DNA of 64,000 bases, taken from the NCBI RefSeq assembly GCF_000006405.1, contig NW_003215766.1, positions 401,351-465,350 on the forward strand, read 5' to 3'. Of the stretch, positions 1-11,800 are shown in pieces. The notes under the pieces were generated by a model, which worked only from the letters and a program-made list of their open reading frames with translations, was not told the origin of the DNA and searched no databases. The DNA is from Perkinsus marinus ATCC 50983 (taxonomy: Eukaryota; Perkinsozoa; Perkinsida; Perkinsidae). A program made the position numbers and the translations under genes. Each line of letters begins with the position of its first letter. Position 1 is the first letter of the stretch.

Positions 1-767
1 GTTCGGGTACTCCTTAGCGAGATATGACTCGCCTTGGACACGAACGTACCCTGGGATGAACTCATGTAAGCCGCCAGTATAAGACCAGACTACGCACCTT
101 GATTGGGGTGGTCGCCGTACTCGGAATTGATACGCTCTACCACATCCATGCCTTCAACAACCTTCGCCACTGGCGAGAACCCCATCCCATCTAGGAAGCC
201 GTTGTCATTCAGCTGAATGAACAAGCCACTCAATAACACAACGTGAAAATTCGCAGGGATTCCTACGTTGATAAATAACTGCGTGGTTCGTGAGTTCTTC
301 ATGGCAGTCGCAGCGAACGATATAGTGCCCTTGTCATTGTGCCCAATAACCTTGTCATCTGGGATGGCTCCAAACTTGTCCACATCGGCGGGGTCAGCCG
401 GCAGTCCCCACTGTGCAACACTGAGAGGGTAAACAGCGGGTCGATGCTCGGCAAGCTGAGCAATGCTGATTGGGGCTTACAATTCCTGGATAACTCTGAA
501 GAAACGAGCTCCATCGAAGTAGTGATCAGAAAGCAACTCCTTGAAGCGTTTGTACCTGTCGTGAAGGCAATGACGAGCGATGAGTAACCACACTAGACTA
601 AACTACTACCCGTGAGGGGCCCAGTCTTCGTAAGCTTCGACGATGAATCCTTCCGGTTCTGATGAATCATGATTCTGTACAAGAATTCGGGCTTGAAGAC
701 GCTTGCCGGCTTCTGCCTGCATCGCACAAAAAGCGAGCAACAGAGTCACAGCGCGAACGAAAAACAT
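1..767 (-). CDS. Secreted cyclophilin-type peptidyl-prolyl isomerase (3' end outside window)
   Basis: Four exons fit in one frame: 767-610, 555-481, 420-98 and 50-1, with introns of 54, 60 and 47 nt, all GT-AG. The ATG at 767 begins a hydrophobic leader (MFFVRAVTLLLAFCAMQAEA), read as a signal peptide, so the enzyme probably works in the secretory pathway or outside the cell. The fold is recognised by the stretches FKELL..HYFDGARFFRVIQ, FVAQWGLPADP, RTTQLFIN and LDGMGFSPVAKVVEGMDVV, in the order seen in cyclophilins that catalyse cis-trans isomerisation of X-Pro bonds. An apparent insertion (PANFHVVLLSGLFIQ) sits between TQLFIN and the LDGMGF block, where relatives have only a short N-rich turn; it could be a further intron of about 50 nt read through. 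The last exon runs off the left edge after YLAKEYPN. Confidence 0.88.
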
Positions 768-2825
768 TGGATAAAGCAATCTGCGCAGATAGTACTCTAC
801 CGAAGAAAACGTGAGCTGATACTAACTAGGCACGCTCAAGCTATGGGATAGGAAAATCCTCGCACTACGGTGTAATCTTCAACCACACTGCGCAACTCGG
901 AAGTTCGGCGCCACACAGTCACAGTGTCACAGTGATGAGGAGGAAATGCTGATAAGGTGTGATGATTCAATACTATCAGCAACTGGGAGGAACACAAGGA
1001 CGTAGGAGGATCACAAGGAGCAACACAACATGTGTAAAGCGCTGTACCCTGAGTAAATCCATTCTCGCAGATTTGCCGTTTTTCGCGGCAGCCGCCGAAT
1101 TTGACTAAGAACGCAAGATGTAGCGAGGCTAGAGATCTAAATGAGGTCATATAGTCCTGAGAACACCCTACCTACTCAAGTCGATACGTACTCGATGCTT
1201 TTGGTAGTTCATTTTTTCATACTTGACACGACTTGCAACCCTACTGCAGAGATTTCAGGTAGGTTGAAGTGAAGGTAGCTCGTAGTCTGCCGCACACACT
1301 ACAGGCTTCCTTTACAATAATATTGTTCCTCGCGGACTATGCGGTATCGTGTTTAACCCATGATATCTTCCTATTCGTTCGATTCTTCAATTGCTTCCAA
1401 AAATGTCACAATGCGGATCATCGCTATCCGTAACGGATTAGATCATGTTAAACATGATATAAGCCGTATAGGCGTACATGTTGAACATAACATGTTTCAT
1501 TAATTATGAATCTCACATGACATTGCTCTGCGAGTCGCAGTTTCACATGGTCCTCGAGGTGCTTCCAAACGTATCGCGCAGCGCCTACAAACCTAAGAAG
1601 CTCAACTCCAAGCCTTTGAGTTCATTCCACCAGTACATACCCTCTAGTAGAGGGCCTCTACCAACCAAACTTTGTTCAGCAAGCTACTAGCGGTGCCCCG
1701 CTCCACTAGTTCTACTTTAACATAATGGATGCTTCACCTGTAGTTCAAATCTGCACCGCTGCTTCCCTGTCGCTCGCTGTGGTGTGAATTTTACAAACAC
1801 GAGCCGAACTCGCGCTTTACAAGTCGCGATGTCTTCGATTGAACATTTAATAAATGTTAATAAATAGCAAGCATAACATGCTTGCTAATGATGGGAGTGA
1901 CGGCATGACCGAGACCAACTACCATGGTGGCGTTACGATTCCCGTCAAGCCTTATGTATTTAAGCCACATCGAGTTGCGAATGCTGCAGCAGATGTACGA
2001 AGGGCATGAAGAAGAACGTTGGACGCCAGAGGACTACACTCTTGGGGAACTCGAGGAGTTTTCTCGCGAGTAGTGGGATGACTCGTACGCCCCTGATTGT
2101 CATGGGAATTCCATGTACGAGATAAGATTCAACTATGATCGTTGATGTATTACGATGGCGTTTGTTAAGTAAATCAAGTACTACTTGGCTACTACAGGCT
2201 ACTTGACAAGTAGCCGGCTTCCCCTCGTCTTGCTTGTTGGTGCTTCGTTATATCTCAACTCTGATATCACTCAACGCGATTTGCGTTGACAGAAATCCAC
2301 CGACCAGTGAATCACTGAGACTCGTCATATCACGGATTCAATTTGTGATATGATGAATCGTAGGTAGAGCACTAGGGGATGCGCCAGAGGGAAGGAAGGA
2401 ACTGTCGTGTAACCTCGGGGTGATACCTACTCCTTGTTGTTGATTTTTAGGTTGATCATTTCTGCATCGTCTCTGCACAAGTTGTGATGGTTGCGAAGTG
2501 GATATATTGGTCAAACTTCGAACTTCAGGATCTCGCTAGTGACTGTGTCAATAATTGACAGTCAATTGGATTGTCTTTACTCATCATGGGGCTACGGGAT
2601 ACGGTGGGTATCTATTGATCTTGTCCAGGTCATCTGGAGTGGTAACAGAATGTTAGCATCAGTGCAGCATGGCTTTTGCTCGAACTAACTGTTTCGAGAA
2701 CTTCTGTTTTGTCATGTTGTGTGTCTGTGTGAATCAACGACTTCTTTGTACCCATCGAAATCGTCGTGGGTGTATTACACACAAAAACGGCTCACGGGTC
2801 GTGATGAACCTTTGCAGTGTCTTCA
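768..2825. other. Intergenic stretch, about 2 kb
   Basis: I see no convincing multi-exon gene here. Short open frames occur on both strands but lack recognisable domains. AT-rich stretches with short direct and inverted copies of AACATG occur near 1440-1500 and 1850-1890. A 49-codon open frame at 1924-2073 is listed separately. Confidence 0.5.
1924..2073 (+). CDS. Small acidic open frame of unknown function
   Basis: ATG at 1924 and TAG at 2071 give 49 codons. The C-terminal part is acidic and hydrophilic (MYEGHEEERWTPEDYT, then LGELEEFSRE) and looks more like a real protein tail than random sequence. It could be a last exon or a gene fragment. No partner exon was found upstream. Weak call. 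Confidence 0.2.
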   Translation: MVALRFPSSLMYLSHIELRMLQQMYEGHEEERWTPEDYTLGELEEFSRE

Positions 2826-5800
2826 ATGACCCGGACGGTGCAGCGCAACAAGAAAATCAATCGCGATGGGACTAAGACAGCAGAATGTATCGAGTCTAGC
2901 ATGAACACATTGGTTCCCGAGCAATCCGGAGATCTGCAACCCCTCCTATTCTGTCTCCTAGACTGCCTCCAAGATATAGATCCGACTAAAGGAGCAGACG
3001 TTGAAGTCGTGACAGCGATTTACGCAGCAATTGGCGATATGTGCCGAAAACGGGACGGACAACGTGTCCTGAACGCTTGCTTCTGCTATGTGGATCGCAG
3101 TCAATGCCGAGTCAGTGGTCCGGCGCACAAGAGCAGGGTATTCGTTGTAGTCTCTGAGGTGGTGTTGCCGGCACTAGAAGCCGAACCAGATAAGCTCATG
3201 AAGGAGAGCATTGTTGATCTAGTGGGGACTATCATCAACGAGATCTCCAACAATTCAGAGGAGGCACTACTACGCTCCTGTGCCTCGGTGCTGTCGCGGC
3301 TAGCTCGTATTGATCTCGATTGCGTCCTAGTTGAGATCTTCAGCCGAGCCGATACTGTAGCAATGTGTGTACCGTCAAGCTCACTAGCAACGCTAGTCCA
3401 CTTAGAGTGGGGTATAACATATGTACCACCTGTGCGTGCGTGCAATACCGAACAGCTATGGATAATCGATCAGTACTGCGCAAGATACTGTGCGCACACG
3501 ACTACGCACAACAAAGGGTACTTAAGAATCACAAACTGTGGCAAACCACTCTATCAGAGCATTCGCCCTCCTGCCACAGAATGAAGAACTATAAAATTAA
3601 GCGAATAACTAGGACAAACCAGCTATCACGTACTCACTGCGGACTATCACGAGTCATGCGGCGCATGGCTCGCCTCAGGTCCTGCACATCAACTTCACCA
3701 GGCTTGCAGTGAGTCAGTCTCGAAACATGGACAACTTTGACTTCTTTATCACAAATAATCTTAGCCTTTCGAAATAGGCCGTAATCATCGTTAGGAGAAG
3801 TCGTCACCAAACCACGCGAGCTGCTGATGAATCCCAGGACTCTCCATCGCTTCTCGCTGAATGGCATATCCATAGTCTTAGTAATAATCTTATCATACTT
3901 ATTCACTTGACGCATCCTCACTATGGCGCCAGGGAATAATTCATGATATGTACACGACTCGAGCTTTCTCTCAGCATCAGCGACGCACTTGGCAATCAAT
4001 CGCTGCCATTCAACGTCGGTAGACTCGAGTTTCATCATCTCAGCAGGAATACGCTGGGTAACACTGTGGACCGTGTTATTGTAAGCTCTCATGACCTTGG
4101 CAACCGCCGACGCGATATCGAGCTCATTGTCATCCGCCATGACCGACCTTGTCCACATACGCACCGTGCGGTGCAGAGACTCCACCATACCGTTCGACTG
4201 ACTTGACCTAGGCGCCGTAAAGACACGGGACACTCCAGGTAAGTCACAACTCAGAAAACCGGTCTGGTTGTCGGTCAGTAGAATCTTCGGTCTTTTGCCA
4301 AGAATCCGCCAGGATGCCTCAAACGCATCACGAATATGATCAGCGTCCTCGCCCTCCAGCTCGATGAGACAGGCAAACCGACAGACAGCGCATTGTTGAC
4401 TCAGGTACGCCTTGGGCAAGTAAACAATATCAGCACTCACAACCGAGAATGGCTCAGCTTCAGAGAGGACAGATGAGCTGAATAGACTTATATCATGTTT
4501 GATGATGAGTGGCTGAGTACGCCTGTTGCAGATATCACATTTCTGCAACCACGCGGCGGTTTGGTCAATGATACCAGGAAACCACGCTATACTAGTAATA
4601 GCCTCAAAGGTTCGCCGCTGGCCCACATGGCACAACAATCCATGTACTGAATGAATGAGCTCTACTCTCATACCCTCGGGAATAACAGGAACACATACTT
4701 CCTTACCCTGGTATGGAGCAATGTACCGCCGCCGTAGGATGTCATACTCATCGATCTCGAGTTCTCGGTAGACTTGTTGTAAGTCTAGCTCAACATCTTC
4801 AGGTAACAACCGACCATGTTTCAAGGCCCGCCTGGCCTTGAACAGCTCATCATCATCATATTGCCCTTCAACGACTTCACCTAGGTTCAAGAACATCTCA
4901 TCGTTCAACAAAGGCTCATTGATGGCAGCACCAGCGCACAATGACAGGTCGGCCTCAATATCCATGCTATTATTATCATAGCAAATAGAGTCGATAAGAG
5001 AGGTATATTTACTGTCTAATCTACTTAGGATATCACTAGGATTTTGATCAGATGCAACACGGCATACAGTGAAGGACTTGAACGGCTCAGTGATATCAAC
5101 AATGGCTTGAAGACGACGGCCTACAATGGTAGTCGATAAGCCTCCACGTTTCACCGTTTGGCCACTTTGATAACGCTCTATCCAACTCCTAACGCATTCA
5201 TTATCAACATGTAGATAAACCGCTCCCGCGATAAACGGGGCTGCCCAAGCTAATGCTCGGGTTGCGGCACACAGTTCAGTCACATTAATGTGCCGCAGAA
5301 CACCACGCCGATCTAGTAGCCAAGCAGCATCACGGACAAGCACGATCTTTCCATCGTCACGCTCGTAGGAAAGAGTAGCTCCCATAGCCACTGAACTCGC
5401 ATCAGCATGAATATGCCATGCCTTGGCATCACTTGGGCGGGGACAGTACCATATGCCGCGAGCTGGATCCCCTTCAGAGTTGAACTTCTGTTGAATATAG
5501 TGAGCAAGATCCAGGTAAACCGCATCCACCGGTTTATCCCAAGCTAAAGCACTGATCACTCGTAATAGCATACTTACATGAGGTCGTAACCAGCTTGCTA
5601 CTGGGACCAAGGCAGTCAACTTACCACACCAACCAGCCAGTTCTCTTTTGGTAACCACCTCATCTCCATCAAGATTGATCTCTAGAGACAGATCCTCTCT
5701 ACGAGCCCATGATATCTCACCACCATCGTTATGGAGACTCAGCCCAAGCACACGACTGTTATTAGCCCCAATGATAATCGTGGGCTTGCAATACATACGC

Positions 5801-8800
5801 CCATTACCCAATGCGTCTCGAACAGCCGTCACACATGGTGGATCTTCGAGAAGCTGTCCATTTTGATTCACAGCGATAACCACATTAGGGTCAGACTCCT
5901 CGATGACCACATCGTCGAGGTATGATGAAATTGGGTAGGGGACTTTCATCAGCAACCATCTGATGGCCGACGTGGCTACCTTCGGCGCAATACATACTCC
6001 GAATCCCATAACCACCATGGTGAAGATCTCACCGTTAATCATGACACACAGATATGGCCACAGACTCTCACACATGCGTATACAATAATAGCATTTAATG
6101 ACATCGAGAGTATAACCACGCCGAACCGAACGCCACTGATGTAAGGTATCAACACAGTTTACGATGTCCCGTACTGGCTCACTCACCAGGTGCTTATTGA
6201 GAGCTCTAAAATCTAAGCACATACGGAGTGGAGTAGAAGGCTTATGGGGTTGAGCCACTAGTACCCATGGGAGAATATTACGAACCCTGCCAGCATAAGG
6301 TTTCACCCAGCCGTTAGTTATTAACTTATCAGTCTCAGCACGCAAGTTAAGCTCCTCTTGTGCGGTGAGTTTCGGGTTGTAGTCACCTCTGTTAGCCTTG
6401 TAGAACGTACCAGGAGGGTCACCTCCACGCCATATCCATCGGCAAGTAAACTGTGGTTCATCGGAACGTTTAGAGAGTACAAAGTCGATGCTGATAATCT
6501 CAACGGTGCCATTTGGGTATTCTAGCACGCGTACTCCTGGAATGTCTGGCAAGTTGTACGCCTGTACATCTTCGTCGATGCCACGAGCAGCGGCAGCAGT
6601 GACCGCTATGCGGCCACCTTCATCCCAGGTCATACCCTGGCAGTAGAGAGACGCAAAATCAGCTCCCAGTACTAGAGACCCAAATACCATTTTATCAACA
6701 ACATAACAAGTATGAACCACCTTAACCCATCCATCTTTAGCTAGATACATAACCGGAAGATCCACCTGACCTGTTGTCGTTAGGACACCAACCGCATCCA
6801 TCATTTTGAGCCGTACAGGGGAAACCTCGTGATGAACTGTAAGACCCAAAGATGAAACAAACTTGGATGATACTAATGAATAGTCAGCCCCTGTGTCAAC
6901 ATCAACGGCATGTTCATGACCGTTGAACTTACAGAGTAAGTGTGGGCGTTTTACATATGCAGAACAACCCCGCCCATCGGCTGCTCTGCCTGCACAAAAT
7001 CCTTCTCAATAGCAGCACCGGCCTTGCTCTGTTTGTTTTTGCAATCCCTTGCAATGTGACCATACTTTTGACAAGCATAGCATCGGGGTCCTTTGCCCTT
7101 TCCCTTGCCTTTGGGCTTCGAGGTAGGACGTGTCGCTCCGCGCTCTCGACACTCTGCAGCAATATGGCCGGTTGCCTTACAGATATAACAGTATTGACCA
7201 CCAGTGACAGCACCCGCAGCAAGCTTCTTCTCACCAGAGTAAGTCTTCAGCTGAGCTCGAGCCTTAGCAACAACATCAGCCAAAGGCAACTGGCGCCCAT
7301 CCTCCTCGAACACCCGGATGGCCTTCTGCACGTCTTCGGGCAGGGTGGCAATCAGGCTTTCACGAAGGATGTTCTCAGCAGCCACTGTGGTAGTAACCCC
7401 TAGCACTCTAAGGTAGCGGCGGAATTCAGCTAATACACCATCAACACTATCTTCCTTGTGCCACTCACGGCGAGTCAGACGCTTCCACGCCTCGTGAGTT
7501 TTGAGCGAGTACGCTCTATCCAGGGCCCTAACCACATGAGCATAGGCACCAGCTGGATCGCCCTCAACTTCCTCCAGGGCTTGCCTAGCGATCTCTTTGG
7601 CCGAGCCCTTCATAAAAAGTACGATATATTGTGACTTTTGCTTAATAGTCCACTTAGAAGCCTCGGCCACCGTCTCGAACTCCTGCAGCCAAAGAGCGAA
7701 GTCGTTTTCACCACCAGAATAGGGTTCCAATACAGATTCGAGCTTGAACGGCATGTTGGTCCTGGGTCTGGGCACCAGATGTAGCAATGTGTGTACCGTC
7801 AAGCTCACTAGCAACGCTAGTCCACTTAGAGTGGGGTATAACATATGTACCACCTGTGCGTGCGTGCAATACCGAACAGCTATGGATAATCGATCAGTAC
7901 TGCGCAAGATACTGTGCGCACACGACTACGCACAACAAAGGGTACTTAAGAATCACAAACTGTGGCAAACCACTCTATCAGAGCAGATACGGTCAGTGGT
8001 ACCAAGGCCAACGTCTATGTCGAAACGTTGGTGGAAATGTGTGACAATTGTGCTACTGAGGCAGACCAGACGTTCAAACATCTTCACGCTACTGAGATCA
8101 TGCGTATAACAGATGAACTAGGTAGGCTGAACCCGAGGTGTCCTCCGTTTCCAACACGCATCGTGAAATCACAGCCATATACACTCACGCGTCCTTCTCT
8201 CAGACTCATCGACTCGCCACGTGCCAACACTAATAGCGAGCGTATGCAAGAGAGTGGTGACACCCTCAGATGCGGAATTCGCTAAAAAAGTTAGTGATTG
8301 CCAATGGCTGCATGTAAGACGCGAACCGACCCTTTGGTCGTCACCTCAGTTCTTAAATGGAAGGCGTCGCCCAATCGAAGCTTCTTTGCCCCTCGAACTT
8401 GCTCGGGATATCGAAAATTCTTTACGTGTCGGAATATGAGCATTTACCTCAGGGATGATTTACCATATCATTACCCCTCAGGAGGACCCCGTAGCCTTCA
8501 AAGTTGTTAAAGCAGCATTTGACAGGCTTATGGGACGAATCACTCATGACGTCGAGTCTGGCACGCTTAGCAACGCGCTGAAAGTCGACGCCATAGAAAC
8601 CTCGAGCAAGTTAGAAGCAGCTAGCAGACTACTGCTGCTTCTGTTAGACCGCTCGCCAACTGCCGTGGTGGGCAGCGTCATAGTTATACAAAGGGCGTGC
8701 CTGACTTGGTTGGCCTCCCTGTTGAAAATAACACCTCCGAAAGGGATCCTCACCAACGCCCAGATCGCCCCAGTGCTGTCTGGCATTCGGGTATTGGCAG

Positions 8801-11800
8801 CTAGCGGGAAGGTGCTGGCTGAGCGGGAAAGCCTCTTAGAACTCCAAGATCTACTGGTGGCTTTGATACAAAACAACCGACCTCTGACAGTGCTCTCTGG
8901 CGCCACGATAGCGCCTGGCGCAGATTCTCCAGCGGTGGTGCGAGAAATGCTCAACACATGGGTGGCCTTAGGTGGTGAGCAATGCATGTCGTATCTGTTG
9001 GATAAAAAAGGATTAGCGGAACCGTCACGGCCACATTCAACCATCGATAGATGCGTCGCTTTACTGTGTTTACGGGCTTGTGCCGAATCCGGCCTTGCCA
9101 CATCGCTGTTGAACCCGGCGCTAGACCTGCTGTGCCGTGAGACAACTCCGCCTGTATCTCCCTATTGCACCACGATGCCGGTCGAAGCCCTATGCTTGAT
9201 CGAGGTCTTATCGGTCATGGGTGTCAGAATGGCACCCCTCCCAGGCCTCTACGATTACCTCTTGTCTTTGCTGTGCCTTACCGACGCCGATTGCGAGAAG
9301 GAGGTTACCTTGACTGCTGGCCAGCGCTTCATGAAGCGCTTCTCTCCAGCAGGAGCTACCGCTCCGCACGACTGGCCGCGACGAGATCGAGATGGCATGG
9401 CTGTTAACTGGCGGAGAGTACGCAAAAGAGCCCTCGAAGTGCTCCTGCAGCAAGCAGCTTCGAGCGACTCCGATCAGCGGTGCTTCCACGCAGCGGCTGT
9501 GCTATACGATAGACTAATGACTTGTCTACTCTCGGGTTCATGCCATCGAGCCCATCAGCTGGATAAAGTGTGTCTGGTCATGATTCGACTAGTTACTTCA
9601 TGCTCTCGGGATCTGGTGACCCCATTGGGAGTGGAGAAAGGTTGCCACCTCTTAGCGTGGCTGCTCTCTTCTCTGGCGGATGAAGGCAGGCAACGACTGC
9701 TCTCCAGCAGCTGCGAATCTTCCGTTTGGTCATTCAGGTTTATGTGAAGTTGATGAGCTGGACCGAAGTGTGCCGCAAGATACCTCGGCGCGTCGCAATA
9801 TCGTTAGTGCCCTTCGTTTTCTTGCTGGCTCCATTCACGCCGATCTCAAGATGATGTGGGAATCTCCTTTCTCGAGACTCAAGGAGTTAGAAGACGGTGA
9901 GAGCCAGTGCCCTCGTCACATATATCAACCTTCCGCAACGCATCTCTGTCAGGCTCCCGATCGTCGGCTGATGAATTGCAACTTTTCCTCAGTCGTATTG
10001 CGGCTAATTCTAAGCCAGATGATGAAGCCGTGTACGCTGAGGTAGAGCAATGCTCTAATAGCATCTCAATCTCCAGCAAGCTGCTCCTGCCCTGCTCTTA
10101 TTCAGGCAATCTGCGCTTATATAGCTGAAAGCCTTCTGCCGCACCTCGCAAGTCTGGCTACGGTGCCAACTCCTGTCGAGCAAGATGAGCCAACACCGCC
10201 GGGTCCTTCCGACGATGATCCTGGTAAGACTACTTGAACACTCACCGTTCCGCTCGCTCGGGTATGTTTACTTCAGCCCTGAGTCTTGATGCGACCGAGG
10301 ACAAGCTTGGGTTCCCGTCTTCTACTAGTAGCTCCGTTGACAAAGCAGCGGTAGCGGAGGGCGATCGCGAATCACTCCGACCCTTGCATGCTCTAGGCGT
10401 TAGACGCTACCACTGGGACGGTCTTCGTCCTTCTTGGTGTCGCCGCATCGCATGTCCCGAGTATTGTCAAGATGGCCGAGTACGTGGACAAGTGGCTACT
10501 GCTGACCACGACAAGCTCTAGTAGTTCCCATGAGGTGCGCCAAACATTAACATCTTTAGACCAGTCGTGACTGCAGGTGAAGGCCGCATCAGCCGTGTTG
10601 TTGGCACGTCCACAGGGAAGGCGTGGGCTGGCCAAAGCACTTGGCCGTCTAGCGGGTGTCCACTTCGACCATGTTACAGGTCTCGCGGCACGGTTGGATC
10701 AACTGAGTTGATGACACGCTATTCGTCAGATCTAATGAGGCGTGCAGGGACCAGCCAGGCTGCCACTCGCCGTCCTAGTGCATTCTCACTCTTTGACAAT
10801 ACCGAGATGCTTCAGCAAGGGGAATGGATACGAGCTACAGTGAACGCGGCGCTAGGTTACTGCGCAATGCTAGCACCGTCTCCAAGAGTGCTCCAACGCC
10901 GTCTACGAGCCTTCTTCCTGGAACCTCTTCTCACCACACTGAAAGAGGAGAGGAAAGCCGCCCCGCTTGCGGCTGCCATACGAGGAATCAAGTTGACGGC
11001 TGATGGGCTTATGCGCTCGGATGTCGAGGGAGATCCACAGCTCGAGATCGACCCGTCCCTAGCCCTCTTACGGGATGAGCTAGTTGTGGCTCTCCTACCT
11101 TTCCTCCTCCAGCCCGTTATGTCTAACTCTGCTGTTTCCTCTGCCGCTTGGAAACTAGAAACTTCATCGAGGCCTCATCGTGGAGAAGGCCACTCGATGG
11201 GAATGCTGCTCTGTGATGTGCTACAGTGTATAGGCTCCCTTATAGCCCTGCCTCTGGATTTACAGCCGAGGATATTCGCCCAAGTAGCCGGCGCCAGATC
11301 GCGGAAGTGCTTGACCTAGTCGCGACAGATTCTCGAGACCGCCCTTCAAGTGCTGGTGATGTCCCTCCCAGAATCCGCGGTGCCACCACCCTCAGCCGTG
11401 GCTGCTCTTGGCACTAGCAACCTGGAAGAGATCGGCCAGCTATTTGCCGATGAGTGGACCTCGGGGAATTCAGGCCCTGAGCCTGAGGTGTCCTCCTACT
11501 CCCAAAAGATGTTTCCCGTTGGTCCTTCGTAGGCCCGCATCGTTGAGTGCTGTGAGGTCGTCGTTGCAGCCCTGCTCTCCCACGCTCGGACTTGGCTAGG
11601 CGTTAGCCGCCTCATGCAGGCAGTTCACTCAGCTGGAGGGTCTGGACCAGTAGAAGCTCTCAGATGGGCGTGCGCCAGGCTCAGCCTTGTACTGTGCGAG
11701 AACGCACCAGTGCTACTTCCAGGCAGACGTCGCGAGGTCAGATTGCGACGTGGAACATCCGGGCTCGTAAAATGATTTCTGCTCTCCTCTCAGCTAGGCG

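Larger units (their letters stand above)
3356..7985 (-). mobile_element. Ty3/gypsy-type LTR retrotransposon, apparently complete
   Basis: The 4630-bp element is bounded by two 206-bp LTRs (3356-3561 and 7780-7985) that begin TG and end CA and read as identical, inside a GATAC target duplication. Sense is the minus strand: 5' LTR, primer-binding site, gag, pol, purine tract, 3' LTR. The pol order protease, reverse transcriptase, RNase H, integrase marks the Ty3/gypsy (Metaviridae) group, not Ty1/copia. Matching LTRs and long open gag and pol frames point to a recent insertion. It lies antisense within an exon of the helical-repeat gene. Confidence 0.95.

Noticed and set aside
836-1150. 104-codon minus-strand open frame
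   Set aside because: Cys-rich but without domain, splice partner or start support; lies upstream of the cyclophilin gene in otherwise non-coding DNA.
7744-8285. Plus-strand open frames running from the right LTR into the host gene
   Set aside because: They cross the element boundary by chance; the host frame resumes only after the target duplication.
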